Shown here: in pieces, positions 38,540 through 47,280 of the stretch
Layout of the letters: each line of letters opens with the position of its first letter
Position numbering within the stretch: position 1 is the stretch's first letter
NCBI GenBank assembly: GCA_017461445.1
Contig: JAFTXW010000011.1
Span: 1 to 64,000, forward strand
Length of the DNA: 64,000 nucleotides
Origin: Oscillospiraceae bacterium
GTDB taxonomy: Bacteria > Bacillota > Clostridia > Oscillospirales > Oscillospiraceae
Direction: 5' to 3'
The notes under the pieces: model-generated
Seen by the model: the letters and a program-made list of their open reading frames with translations, nothing else
Database searches by the model: none
Told to the model about the DNA's origin: nothing
Translations under genes and position numbers: made by a program

Positions 38540-39448
38540 ATGGGTTGGTTTATTTTCTCCATCATCACACTGCTCTGCTGGTCCGGTTCCGATTTCTTCT
38601 CCAAGATCGGCTGCCGGGACGGCAAGGACAAGTACAGCCAGTTCAAAATGGTCATGGCCGTTGGCCTGGTCATGGGCATCCACGCCATGTTTGAGATTTT
38701 TGTCAACGGCGTTGAGATCAACATGGATGTGATCCTCACCTATCTCCCCGTCTCCCTGCTGTACATCGGCTCCATGACCCTGGGCTATGTGGGCCTGCGT
38801 TACATTGAGCTTTCCATTTCCTCCCCCATCTGCAATGCTTCCGGTGCCCTGGTAGCCATCATCGCCATTATCTCCGGCACTGCCGATCCCATGGAGCTGC
38901 CCCAGTATCTGGCCATCGCCCTGGCCTGTGCGGGTGTTATCGGTCTTGGCTTCGTGGAAGCCAACGAGGACGAGGAGCTGCGCGCTGCCCGTCAGGAGGC
39001 CTCTAACTACAAGTACGCCAAGTCCTGGCTGGCCCTGGCCCTGCCCATCGCCTACTGCTTGCTGGATGCCGCCGGCACCTTTGCCGACGACCTGGTGCTG
39101 GAAACTCTGAACGAGGACTCCGCCAACGTGGCCTACGAGCTGACCTTCCTGGCAGCGGGCATCGTCTGCTTCATCTACACTGTCGTCATTAAGAAGCAGA
39201 AGCTGGTACCCAAGCTGGAAGCTCCCAAGTATGTGGGTGCCGTCTTTGAGACCATCGGCCAGTTCACCTACATCATGGCCCTCGCCAGCGGTGAAGCCGC
39301 CCTGGCCGCTCCCATCATCTCCTCCTACTGCATGGCCTCCGTCCTGTGGAGCCGCCTGTTCCTGAAGGAGAAGCTCAGCTGGAAGCACTACGCCTGCATC
39401 GCCGTCACCTTCGCTGGCATCCTCATCATGGGGATCTACGACATGTAA
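38540..39448 (+). CDS. EamA/DMT-superfamily transporter
   Basis: A 302-residue protein with ten predicted membrane segments in two repeated halves. The N-terminal WFIFSIITLLCWSGSDFFSK and the second-half end FLKEKLSWKHYACIAVTFAG are typical of the drug/metabolite transporter superfamily. The substrate is unknown. AAAGAGGTAAAAATT precedes the ATG. A GCCCG/CGGGC hairpin (39450-39464) follows the stop. Confidence 0.88.
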   Translation: MGWFIFSIITLLCWSGSDFFSKIGCRDGKDKYSQFKMVMAVGLVMGIHAMFEIFVNGVEINMDVILTYLPVSLLYIGSMTLGYVGLRYIELSISSPICNASGALVAIIAIISGTADPMELPQYLAIALACAGVIGLGFVEANEDEELRAARQEASNYKYAKSWLALALPIAYCLLDAAGTFADDLVLETLNEDSANVAYELTFLAAGIVCFIYTVVIKKQKLVPKLEAPKYVGAVFETIGQFTYIMALASGEAALAAPIISSYCMASVLWSRLFLKEKLSWKHYACIAVTFAGILIMGIYDM

Positions 39449-39449
39449 G

Positions 39450-39562
39450 CCCGCAAGACGGGCAGCTAATACGTGCCCGGCTGGTCTGTAGTCGTTACAC
39501 CATTGGGTACCGCTCGATTCGATACCATACATAAAATTCAGGCCACGGCAACTGCCGTGGCC
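39450..39562. terminator. Two hairpins after the DMT transporter
   Basis: GCCCG (39450-39454) pairs with CGGGC (39460-39464). A perfect 10-bp stem, GGCCACGGCA (39541-39550) with TGCCGTGGCC (39553-39562), lies further on. T-runs are weak, so these are low-certainty terminators. The rest of 39465-39655 holds no gene that I can see. Confidence 0.5.
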
Positions 39563-39659
39563 TGTCTTGCTGTAAAAATGTCCTGTAGGGCGAGCGGCAT
39601 GCCCCCGAAGCCCTCCGATAAAGAAACCCTGTCGAACGATGTTTCCCTCCACAAGAAAA

Positions 39660-39685
39660 GGCGTGACCCCCGAAGGGGTCACGCC
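39660..39685 (-). terminator. Intrinsic terminator of the feoB operon
   Basis: GGCGTGACCCC (39660-39670) and GGGGTCACGCC (39675-39685) form a perfect 11-bp stem with a TTCG loop on the minus strand, followed by TTTTC. Confidence 0.9.
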
Positions 39686-39691
39686 AAAACC

Positions 39692-39856
39692 TTATTCTTT
39701 CGTACCGCCGCAGCCATTCCCGCTGCAGCCGCCATTGCAGGAGCCTGCATAAGGACAGCCGATGCACTTTTTTCCGCTTTTCTTTTCCTTGTAGATATAG
39801 AAGGCGGACAGGCCCAGGATCAGGACCAATATGACGATTACGATGATATCCTTCAT
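39692..39856 (-). CDS. FeoB-associated Cys-rich membrane protein
   Basis: A 54-residue protein (MKDIIVIVILVLILGLSAFY at the N-terminus) with one membrane helix, a basic patch (KEKKSGKK) and a C-terminal cysteine-rich tail in which CIGCPYAGSC, GGC and GCGG supply six cysteines in all. This layout is the known FeoB-associated small protein, thought to help FeoB handle Fe(II). GAAAGGAGCTTTC precedes the ATG at 39856. It lies 21 bases downstream of feoB, ahead of a strong terminator. Confidence 0.88.
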   Translation of the reverse strand: MKDIIVIVILVLILGLSAFYIYKEKKSGKKCIGCPYAGSCNGGCSGNGCGGTKE

Positions 39857-39877
39857 GGAAAGCTCCTTTCGTGAAAA

Positions 39878-41911
39878 TTACTTTTTCAGAGCATACTCCT
39901 GTGCCAGCTTCTTGTCCGCGTTGACACACAGGTAAACCACGATGCCAACCATAACAGCCACAACGATCAGACCAGGCAGGAAGCCTGCGCCCAGGGAACC
40001 GGTGGTGATCAAGGTACCGACCTGGTAGACCAGGAAGCCCAGCGTATAGCCAACGCCCAGCTGCAGACAGATGCCGCCGACCAGCCACTTCTTCTGCTTG
40101 ATCTCAGAGTTCATGGCACCCATTGCCGCGAAGCAGGGAGGGGTAAACAGGTTGAACATCAGGTAAGCCAGGGCAGCAACCTTGGTCAGGCCGAAGATAG
40201 CGGCGACCTCGGTACCCGCACCCTCCACCAGCTCCAGAGCCTCGGTGTCGATCAGGTTGGAGATGCCGTAGCAGACAGCCAGCGTGCCAACAACATTTTC
40301 CTTTGCGATGAAGCCGGTGACAGCGGCAGCAGCCAGCTGCCATGCCTTCACGCCGATGACGGGCACCAGAATGGCGGCGATGGGACCGGCAATGGTAGCC
40401 AGGATGGAGCTGTTCTCAGCACCCTCCTCTACCAGCTGCAGCTGGAAGTTGAAGGACTGCATGATGTAAACCGCAGCGTTGCACAGCAGGATGATGGTAC
40501 CGGCCTTAACGATATAAGCCCAGCCGCGGCTGCACATATCCATGAAGGCACGCTTCAGAGAGGGCACCTTGTATTCCGGCAGCTCCATAATGAAGAAGGA
40601 CTTACGGTTCTTGTGGCCTGCGATCTTGTTGACCATCAGAGCACACAGCAGGATCAGGACGATACCCACGAAGTACATCAGGGTGCCCACCCACTCGGCA
40701 CCGTCGAAGAAAGCACCGGCGAACAGAGCAATAACGGGCAGCTTCGCGCCGCAGGGCATGAAGGGGGTCAGCATGGCGGTAGCATTGCGCTCCCGCTCAT
40801 TGCGGATGGTACGGGCAGCCATAACGCCGGGGATGGCGCAGCCGGTGCCGATGATGAAGGGAATAACGGACTTACCGGAGAGGCCCACCTTCTTGAAGAT
40901 GGGATCCAGAACCACGGTAGCGCGGGCCATGTAGCCGCAGTCCTCCAGCAGGGAGATCAGGAAGTACATGACCATGACCAGAGGCAGGAAGCCAACGACA
41001 GCACTGACGCCGCCGATGATGCCCTCAGTCAGCAGAGCCACCAGGAAGGGATTGCCGCCCTCCAGCATACCTGCGACCCATTCCTTGAACATATCGATCA
41101 GGGTGACCAGGCCGGGAATCACCAGGCCGCTCTCAAACTCGTAGCCCTCGGCGATCCAAGGACCAACCCAGGCCTGGGAGATCTGGAACACCAGGAACAT
41201 GACCACGGCGAAAATGCCAATGCCCAGAACAGGATGGGTCAGGATATCGTCGATCTTATCCTGCACGTTGCGCTCGTTGGTGAACACCTTACGGGTCTCC
41301 ACGGAGGCGACGATCTTATTGACAAACTCAAAACGCTTGCGGTCGGCTGCCTCCACGGCGGCCTTGCTGGTCAGATCCACATTGCCCTGATTGTAGGGAG
41401 CCTTCTGGCCCTTGCCATTCTGGGCAACAGCGGCATTGACCACCTCAGTCAGGCCCTCATGGCCGGAGGAAGTGGAAATGGTCTCCACAACGGGGCAGCC
41501 CAGCTTCTTGGACAGAGCGGCTACGTCGATGATGGTCTCCTTCTTCTCGTTGATGTCAGCCTTGTTCAGGGCCACAACAACGGGGATGCCCAGCTCCAGC
41601 AGCTGAGTGGTGAAGAACAGAGAACGGCTCAGATTCGTAGCGTCCACGATGTTGATGATAGCATCGGGGTTCTCGTTCTTGACATAGGAGCTGGTGATGC
41701 TCTCTTCGGACGTGAAGGGAGACATGGAATAGGCACCGGGCAGATCGACTGCGATCAGTTCCTGATTTCCTGCGTAGGCCTTTTTGATAAGTGCCTCTTT
41801 CTTGTCCACGGTAACACCCGCCCAGTTACCGACCTTTTCATTGCGGCCGGTCAGGGCATTATACATGGTGGTCTTACCGGAGTTTGGATTGCCTGTAAAA
41901 GCAATTCTCAT
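39878..41911 (-). CDS. feoB: Ferrous iron transporter FeoB
   Basis: A 677-residue Fe(II) uptake protein. The start at 41911 (MRIAFTGNPNSGKTTMYNAL) follows AAGGAGGAAACTCAA. The cytosolic G-domain shows GNPNSGKTT, GNWAGVTVD, DLPGAYS and NKAD. Then comes the membrane part with about eight or more segments (GTGCAIPGVMAARTIRNERE, TPFMPCGAKLPVIALFAGA, GFIAKENVVGTLAV). No feoA is seen next to it. Three GTTAG-N6-CTAAC palindromes lie upstream (41974-42094), so iron-dependent repression is likely. Confidence 0.95.
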   Translation of the reverse strand: MRIAFTGNPNSGKTTMYNALTGRNEKVGNWAGVTVDKKEALIKKAYAGNQELIAVDLPGAYSMSPFTSEESITSSYVKNENPDAIINIVDATNLSRSLFFTTQLLELGIPVVVALNKADINEKKETIIDVAALSKKLGCPVVETISTSSGHEGLTEVVNAAVAQNGKGQKAPYNQGNVDLTSKAAVEAADRKRFEFVNKIVASVETRKVFTNERNVQDKIDDILTHPVLGIGIFAVVMFLVFQISQAWVGPWIAEGYEFESGLVIPGLVTLIDMFKEWVAGMLEGGNPFLVALLTEGIIGGVSAVVGFLPLVMVMYFLISLLEDCGYMARATVVLDPIFKKVGLSGKSVIPFIIGTGCAIPGVMAARTIRNERERNATAMLTPFMPCGAKLPVIALFAGAFFDGAEWVGTLMYFVGIVLILLCALMVNKIAGHKNRKSFFIMELPEYKVPSLKRAFMDMCSRGWAYIVKAGTIILLCNAAVYIMQSFNFQLQLVEEGAENSSILATIAGPIAAILVPVIGVKAWQLAAAAVTGFIAKENVVGTLAVCYGISNLIDTEALELVEGAGTEVAAIFGLTKVAALAYLMFNLFTPPCFAAMGAMNSEIKQKKWLVGGICLQLGVGYTLGFLVYQVGTLITTGSLGAGFLPGLIVVAVMVGIVVYLCVNADKKLAQEYALKK

Positions 41912-41973
41912 TTGAGTTTCCTCCTTATTCATTCGATATCCTTAATGTGGGTATCATTTTTTTACAAATATCG

Positions 41974-42094
41974 GTTATCTGATGCTAACCGGATGGTAAA
42001 AACAACCGCTCCGGCTTTTCTGGGGAGCTCAGACACACCTTGCAGTTAGATGCAGCTAACGCAAGCTTTGTAAAATCGATTAGCATTCGCTAAC
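41974..42094. promoter_or_regulatory. Three DtxR-type operator palindromes upstream of feoB
   Basis: 16-bp sites of the form GTTAG-N6-CTAAC: GTTATCTGATGCTAAC (41974-41989), GTTAGATGCAGCTAAC (42045-42060) and ATTAGCATTCGCTAAC (42079-42094). Two have a single mismatch and one is perfect. Such palindromes are typical iron-repressor (DtxR/IdeR family) targets. They share the pattern with the sites at 42565-42762. Confidence 0.75.
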
Positions 42095-42191
42095 CACCTA
42101 CATATAATATCTCCATGTCCATAATTTGTCAATACCCTTTATGAACTTTTTATGAAAATATTTATCCCGCTGATAGAACACCGCATAAATG

Positions 42192-42545
42192 TTATCGAAT
42201 CCCGGTAACCTGGTAGCCCAGCCTCTCAACGGTCTCCTTCAACGCATCGTCGGACACCTCCACGCTGTAGGACACCACTGCGGTTTTCTTTTTCAGGTTC
42301 ACTCTGCATACCACGCCGTCCAGCCGGTTCAAAGCATTCTCCACCCGGACCGCGCAGTTTTCGCAGTGCATCCCCTCAACGGTCAGCATCTTCTCCCCCA
42401 GCTTCGGTCCTTCCAGCTTTTTCTTAGAGCGGACAGTAGTGCTCCCGCTTCCGCAGCATCCACCGCCCCTGAAATGCTTCTTTGTTCGAATAACAGCGAA
42501 TGCAATGACAACAAGCAGAATACCAATAATAATGTAGTTCTCCAA
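42192..42545 (-). CDS. Membrane-anchored HMA (heavy-metal-associated) domain protein
   Basis: A 117-residue protein from a TTG start at 42545, favoured because AAGGAGAGAAGGATT precedes it. An upstream ATG at 42572 lies inside an operator palindrome. One membrane helix (about residues 3-19) is followed by a Gly/Cys patch (C30, C31), a basic linker and an HMA domain with the metal site GMHCENCAVRV (C61, C64). It may pass copper or another soft metal to a membrane partner. The operator next to it ties it to the iron regulon. Confidence 0.78.
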   Translation of the reverse strand: MENYIIIGILLVVIAFAVIRTKKHFRGGGCCGSGSTTVRSKKKLEGPKLGEKMLTVEGMHCENCAVRVENALNRLDGVVCRVNLKKKTAVVSYSVEVSDDALKETVERLGYQVTGIR

Positions 42546-42564
42546 AATCCTTCTCTCCTTTCCG

Positions 42565-42762
42565 GTTAGCATTCTCTAACATTTTACTAAAATAATCATA
42601 CCATGCTCTTTTTTCCTTGTCAATGCTGTAAAAACCCCGGTCTGCCAATATTTCCACAATTGACATTTTCCCACTTCTATGATATTCTATCCCAGAAGTT
42701 AGCTATCGCTAACACTCATTGTGTTAGCGTACTTTTTATGCACGTAGTTAGCCACATCTAAC
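42565..42762. promoter_or_regulatory. Three DtxR-type operator palindromes between the HMA and CydDC-like genes
   Basis: GTTAGCATTCTCTAAC (42565-42580), GTTAGCTATCGCTAAC (42698-42713) and GTTAGCCACATCTAAC (42747-42762) are perfect GTTAG-N6-CTAAC palindromes. The first overlaps the leader of the HMA gene. The other two lie within 100 bases upstream of the exporter operon start at 42792. Confidence 0.78.
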
Positions 42763-42791
42763 CGCAGACACTTAGAAAGGACACAACGCCC

Positions 42792-44522
42792 ATGATGATA
42801 AACAAACGGCTGATCGGCACAGTCGGGGAAAGCAAAAAATACATTGCCGGGAACGTGGCCTGCCAGTGGGTCTCCCTGGCAGCCAATATTACCATGATGG
42901 GGGCCATTGCCAACCTCCTGCAAAGCCTTTATGAAGGAACCCGGTCCGGCCTTGCGGCCACCGCGGTCACCGCGGCCATTGCGGTAACCATCCGTTATGC
43001 CTGCGCTGTGGGTTCCAGCCGGATGGGATATCTCTCCTCCAAAACGGTCAAGAAAATCCTCCGGGAAATGATTTACGGGAAGCTCCTGCGGCTGGGTGCG
43101 TCCTATAAGGAACAGGCAAACACCTCGGAGGTCGTTCAGGTGGCCGTGGAAGGCGTTGACCAGCTGGAAACCTACTTCGGAGCCTATCTCCCCCAGTTTT
43201 TCTACGCCATGCTGGCTCCCCTGACCCTCTTCGTGGTGCTGAGCTTTGTAAACCTCCCCTCCGCCATTGTGCTGCTGGTCTGCGTGCCCCTGATCCCCGT
43301 AACAATTATAGCCATCCAGCGGTGGGCAAAGAAGCTCCTGGCAAAATACTGGGGCCAGTACACCGCTCTGGGCGATACCTTCCTTGAAAATTTACAGGGC
43401 CTGACCACCACAAAAATCTATCAGACCGACGCATTTAAGCACCGGGAAATGAACGAACAGTCCGAGCATTTCCGAAAGATCACCATGAAGGTGCTGACCA
43501 TGCAGCTGAACTCCATCACCATCATGGACCTGATCGCCTACGGCGGTGCGGCTCTGGGCGTGATCCTGGCGACCACCCAGTTCCGGGCGGGCCATGTGGA
43601 TCTGGCGGGCTGCATTCTGATCATCCTGCTGGCGGCGGATTTCTTCCTGCCCATGCGGATGCTGGGAAGCTACTTCCACATCGCCATGAACGGAATGGCC
43701 GCATCGGATAAAATTTTCCGCCTGTTGGACCTGCCCGAAGCGGGGCAGAAAACCGAGACAGTCCCGGCGGAGCATTCCATTGAATGCAAAGACCTTCGTT
43801 TCTCCTACGAAGCAGACCGGGAGATCCTTCACGGCGTTTCCATGACCTTCCCCAAGGGCAGCTTTACCGCCATCGTGGGCGAAAGCGGCTGCGGCAAGTC
43901 TACCATCGCTTCCATCCTGATGGGCAGAAACAAGGGCTATACCGGCAGTCTCACTGTCGGCAGCATGCCTCTGTCGGAAATTTCCGAAGCCAGCCTGATG
44001 GAGAATTTCACCTATATCAGCCACCAGAGCTACCTCTTCAAGGGCACCGTCCGGGAAAATCTACTGATGGCCCGGCCCAATGCGGGTGAGGATACCCTGT
44101 GGCAGGTACTGGAGCAGGTGAAGCTGGCGGATTTTCTGCGCAATGAAAAGGGCCTGGACACCATGCTGAACGAAAAAGCCTCCAACCTCTCCGGCGGCCA
44201 GTGCCAGCGGCTGGCTTTGGCAAGGGCCCTGCTCCATGACAGCCCCGTTTACATCTTTGACGAGGCCACCTCCAACATCGATGTGGAGAGCGAAAACGAT
44301 ATTATGGCCCAAATCCACGCCCTGGCCAAAGAGAAGACCGTCATTCTGATCTCCCACCGCCTAGCCAACGTGGCGAACGCGGATAACATCTATGTCCTGG
44401 AAAACGGAACCGTCGCCGAAAGCGGCACCCATGTCCACCTGCTGACCCAAAATGGCACCTACGCCAAGCTCTGGAACGCCCAGCAGGAGCTGGAACACTA
44501 CACGAAAGGAGACGCGGAATGA
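42792..44522 (+). CDS. ABC exporter half, CydD-like
   Basis: A 576-residue fused membrane/ATPase protein with six membrane segments (1-310) and an ATPase domain: Walker A GESGCGKST, signature LSGGQCQRLALARALL, Walker B VYIFDEATSNID, H-loop ISHR. LETYFGAYLPQFFYAMLAPL in the membrane part is the CydD-type phrase. CydDC moves thiols or heme across the membrane. Here no cytochrome bd genes are seen, and iron operators precede the gene, so a heme or iron-linked role is inferred. The partner half starts at 44519. Confidence 0.82.
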   Translation: MMINKRLIGTVGESKKYIAGNVACQWVSLAANITMMGAIANLLQSLYEGTRSGLAATAVTAAIAVTIRYACAVGSSRMGYLSSKTVKKILREMIYGKLLRLGASYKEQANTSEVVQVAVEGVDQLETYFGAYLPQFFYAMLAPLTLFVVLSFVNLPSAIVLLVCVPLIPVTIIAIQRWAKKLLAKYWGQYTALGDTFLENLQGLTTTKIYQTDAFKHREMNEQSEHFRKITMKVLTMQLNSITIMDLIAYGGAALGVILATTQFRAGHVDLAGCILIILLAADFFLPMRMLGSYFHIAMNGMAASDKIFRLLDLPEAGQKTETVPAEHSIECKDLRFSYEADREILHGVSMTFPKGSFTAIVGESGCGKSTIASILMGRNKGYTGSLTVGSMPLSEISEASLMENFTYISHQSYLFKGTVRENLLMARPNAGEDTLWQVLEQVKLADFLRNEKGLDTMLNEKASNLSGGQCQRLALARALLHDSPVYIFDEATSNIDVESENDIMAQIHALAKEKTVILISHRLANVANADNIYVLENGTVAESGTHVHLLTQNGTYAKLWNAQQELEHYTKGDAE

Positions 44523-46159
44523 AACGAACCGGATTTCAGATCATGGCCCGTCTGGTGGGTCTTGTAAAGCCCCTGGCAGGCTACATGCTCCTCGCCATCA
44601 CCATGGGTCTCATCGGCCACCTCTGCGCCGCCTTTATCACCGTCTTCGGCGGCTTCGCTGTTCTGAATGTTCTGGGACTGGACACCGCCCTTTCCCTGCC
44701 CTTCCTTTTTGCCTGCCTGATTCTCTTCGCGCTGGTGCGGGGCTTCCTGCGCTACGCCGAGCAGGCCTGCAACCACTTCATCGCCTTCAAGCTGCTGGCC
44801 CTGATCCGGGATCAGGTTTTCGGTGCCCTGCGCCGTCTATGCCCCGCCAAGCTGGAGGGCAAGGACAAGGGCGACCTGATTTCCATCATCACCTCCGACA
44901 TCGAGCTGCTGGAAGTGTTCTACGCCCACACCATCTCCCCCATCTGTATCGCATTCCTGTTCTGCATCGTGATGGTGGCATTTATCGGCTCCTACAATAT
45001 CTCCCTCGGTATTCTTGCCTTTGCCGCTTATGTGGCCGTAGGTATCCTCATCCCCCTGGTCACCTCCAAACTCAGCGGCGACACCGGTCTTAAATTCCGC
45101 ACCAAGTCCGGCCTGCTTTCCTCCTTTGTCCTGGACGGCCTCCGGGGCCTGTCCGAAACCATCCAGTACGGCCAGGGCCAAAAGCGGATGGCAGATATGA
45201 ACGCCCAGACCGATGCCCTGTCCCAGGTGGAGGAAGCCATGAAGCGCACCACAGGCCGCAACACTGCCGTCACCAACACCGTCATCCTGATCTTCGACCT
45301 TGCCATGCTGTTCCTCTCTGCCTCTCTCTGCGGCTTTGAAGGCTGCCTTGTCACGACCCTGGCCCTGATGAGCTCCTTCGGCCCCGTGGTGGCACTGGCC
45401 GCCTTGGGCAGCACCCTCCAGAATACCTTCGCCGCAGGCAACCGCGTCCTGGATATTCTGGACGAATCTCCCGTTGTGGAAGAAGTCACAGGCAAGCCCG
45501 AAACCACCTTCCACGGTGCCGCCGCCGACCATGTGACCTTCGCCTACGGCGACGAAACCATTCTGGATGACTTCTCTGTCACCATCCCCGAAAATCACAT
45601 CATCGGCATTAACGGCCGTTCCGGCTCCGGAAAATCCACCCTTCTGAAGCTCTTCATGCGTTTCTGGCAGGTGCGCCAGGGCCAAATAACGGTCTCCGGC
45701 CGGAACGTAGAGGACATCAACACCACAAATCTTCGGAACCTGGAAAGCTTCGTCACCCAGGAGACCCACCTATTCCACGACTCCATTCGCAGCAACCTGC
45801 GCATCGCAAAACTTGACGCCACCGACGAAGAAATCACCGCCGCCTGCAAAAAAGCGTCCGTCCACGACTTCATTATGAACCTCCCCAAGGGCTATGACAC
45901 TGAGGTAGGCGAGTTGGGCGACACCCTCTCCGGCGGCGAGCGGCAGCGTCTGGGCCTTGCCCGGGCCTTCCTCCATGACGCCCCCTTCCTCCTGCTGGAC
46001 GAGCCCACCTCCAACCTGGACAGCCTGAACGAGGCCGTAATCCTCCGCTCTCTCCACCGGGAGCGGAGCGGCAAGACCGTAGTTCTGGTCTCCCACCGCA
46101 AATCCACCATGGGCATAGCCGACACAGTCTATTCCGTAGAGCATGGGAGGATGAGCTGA
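44519..46159 (+). CDS. ABC exporter half, CydC-like
   Basis: A 546-residue fused permease/ATPase protein. Walker A is NGRSGSGKSTLLKLF, the signature LSGGERQRLGLARAF, Walker B PFLLLDEPTSNLD and the H-loop VSHR. FVTQETHLFHDSIRSNLRIA is typical of this exporter group. It overlaps the first half by 4 bases and would form a heterodimer with it. The stop overlaps the YgbA-like gene start by one base, so translation is coupled along the operon. Confidence 0.85.
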   Translation: MKRTGFQIMARLVGLVKPLAGYMLLAITMGLIGHLCAAFITVFGGFAVLNVLGLDTALSLPFLFACLILFALVRGFLRYAEQACNHFIAFKLLALIRDQVFGALRRLCPAKLEGKDKGDLISIITSDIELLEVFYAHTISPICIAFLFCIVMVAFIGSYNISLGILAFAAYVAVGILIPLVTSKLSGDTGLKFRTKSGLLSSFVLDGLRGLSETIQYGQGQKRMADMNAQTDALSQVEEAMKRTTGRNTAVTNTVILIFDLAMLFLSASLCGFEGCLVTTLALMSSFGPVVALAALGSTLQNTFAAGNRVLDILDESPVVEEVTGKPETTFHGAAADHVTFAYGDETILDDFSVTIPENHIIGINGRSGSGKSTLLKLFMRFWQVRQGQITVSGRNVEDINTTNLRNLESFVTQETHLFHDSIRSNLRIAKLDATDEEITAACKKASVHDFIMNLPKGYDTEVGELGDTLSGGERQRLGLARAFLHDAPFLLLDEPTSNLDSLNEAVILRSLHRERSGKTVVLVSHRKSTMGIADTVYSVEHGRMS

Positions 46160-46494
46160 TGGACGTGAAAACCAAACGGGAGCGGGAAAAAGAAACCGTC
46201 TCCCTGATGATCGCCATTTACTGCCGCCATCACCACGGCGGCAGCCCCCTCTGTCCCGACTGTGCCGCGCTGGATGCCTACGCAAGGCAGCGCAGCGACA
46301 AATGTCCCTTCATGGAAACCAAAACCTTCTGTTCCAACTGTAAGGTGCACTGTTATAAAAAAGACATGCGGGAAAAGATTCGGGCCGTCATGCGCTATTC
46401 CGGCCCCCGGATGCTCTTCCACCATCCCGTCATGGCAATCCGCCATGTGATCGAAACAAAAAAAGAGAAAAAAAGATTGGAGAATGCACAATGA
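46159..46494 (+). CDS. Nitrous-oxide-stimulated promoter family protein (YgbA-like)
   Basis: A 111-residue protein with REKETVSLMIAIYCRHHHGG, then CPDCAALDAYARQRSDKCPF and TFCSNCKVHCYKKDMREKIR, the conserved pattern of the YgbA family. Multiple Cys and His residues suggest metal or Fe-S binding. In E. coli ygbA is NO-responsive and linked to nitrosative stress recovery. Being in an iron-controlled operon after CydDC-like exporters fits a link between iron/heme and NO. That link is inference. Confidence 0.85.
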   Translation: MDVKTKREREKETVSLMIAIYCRHHHGGSPLCPDCAALDAYARQRSDKCPFMETKTFCSNCKVHCYKKDMREKIRAVMRYSGPRMLFHHPVMAIRHVIETKKEKKRLENAQ

Positions 46495-46886
46495 ATCTGA
46501 AAAAGATCCTCTATATCCTCCTGGGCTGCATCGGCCTGGGCATCGGTGCCGTGGGCGCGGTGGTGCCCATGCTGCCCGCCTTCCCCTTCCTGCTGCTGGC
46601 CGCCTTCTGCTTCGCCCGCTCCTCCGAAAAGCTCCACAACTGGTTTGTCAATACGAAGCTCTATAAGGACAATCTGGAAGACTATGTGGCAGGCCGGGGC
46701 ATGACCAAAAAGACAAAGGTACGCATTATGGTCACCGTCACCCTGCTGATGTCCATCGGCTTTGCCATGATGGGTGCCGTCCCCGTGGGGCGCATCGTGC
46801 TGGCCTGTGTGTGGGTATTCCACATTGTCTACTTCCTCTTTGGCATCAAGACGATCCCCGCAAACTCCACGGAGGCCGCCGCATGA
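46491..46886 (+). CDS. YbaN-like inner-membrane protein (DUF454)
   Basis: A 131-residue protein with KKILYILLGCIGLGIGAVGA, VVPMLPAFPFLLLAAFCFAR and SSEKLHNWFVNTKLYKDNL, which are DUF454 hallmarks. About four membrane segments are present. Function unknown; family members often occur in iron- or heme-linked operons in Firmicutes. It overlaps both neighbours by 4 bases, so it is cotranslated with the YgbA-like and cytochrome-like proteins. Confidence 0.85.
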   Translation: MNLKKILYILLGCIGLGIGAVGAVVPMLPAFPFLLLAAFCFARSSEKLHNWFVNTKLYKDNLEDYVAGRGMTKKTKVRIMVTVTLLMSIGFAMMGAVPVGRIVLACVWVFHIVYFLFGIKTIPANSTEAAA

Positions 46887-47215
46887 AGAAAGTCCTGAAT
46901 GCTGCCCTGCTGATTTGTTTCCTCATCACCATTCTTGTACCGCTGACCGGCGTACATATTCACAAGCTGGCATCGACCCTCTTCCTGCTGCTGAGCATTG
47001 TTCACACCGTCGTCTACCGCAGGAAGCTGGGTGTCAAGCGATATCTTCTGCTGGCCCTGGTCATCACTTCCTTTGCTACAGGCATCGCCGGGATGATCCT
47101 GGACCAGTATCCCTTGGTTCTGATCCTCCACAGGCTGCTTTCCATCGCCGTCGTTTTCTTTATGGCCATCCACATTTTTGTCTATCACAAAAGGCTTCGG
47201 TCAAAATCCGTTTAA
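46883..47215 (+). CDS. Small four-helix membrane protein (cytochrome b-like, DUF4405 type)
   Basis: A 110-residue protein starting MKKVLNAALLICFLITILVP at 46883. Four membrane helices carry histidines (VHIHKLASTLF, VHTVVYRR, ILHRLLSIAVVFFMAIHIFV) spaced like heme ligands of small cytochrome b-type proteins. This supports a heme or quinone link but does not prove it. It ends the operon begun at 42792, before the terminator at 47221-47256. Confidence 0.72.
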   Translation: MKKVLNAALLICFLITILVPLTGVHIHKLASTLFLLLSIVHTVVYRRKLGVKRYLLLALVITSFATGIAGMILDQYPLVLILHRLLSIAVVFFMAIHIFVYHKRLRSKSV

Positions 47216-47220
47216 GCAGA

Positions 47221-47256
47221 AAAGTGCCCTGTCCGAGCCGGACAGGGCACTTTTTT
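47221..47256 (+). terminator. Intrinsic terminator of the exporter operon
   Basis: AAAGTGCCCTGTCC (47221-47234) pairs perfectly with GGACAGGGCACTTT (47240-47253). The T-run continues to 47256. Confidence 0.93.
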
Positions 47257-47280
47257 CATGTTACAGATTTAAAAATCCTT

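Noticed and set aside
40613-42049. 478-codon plus-strand frame opposite feoB
   Set aside because: It is antisense to a full-length FeoB with all motifs and runs through the operator region; no plausible start site.
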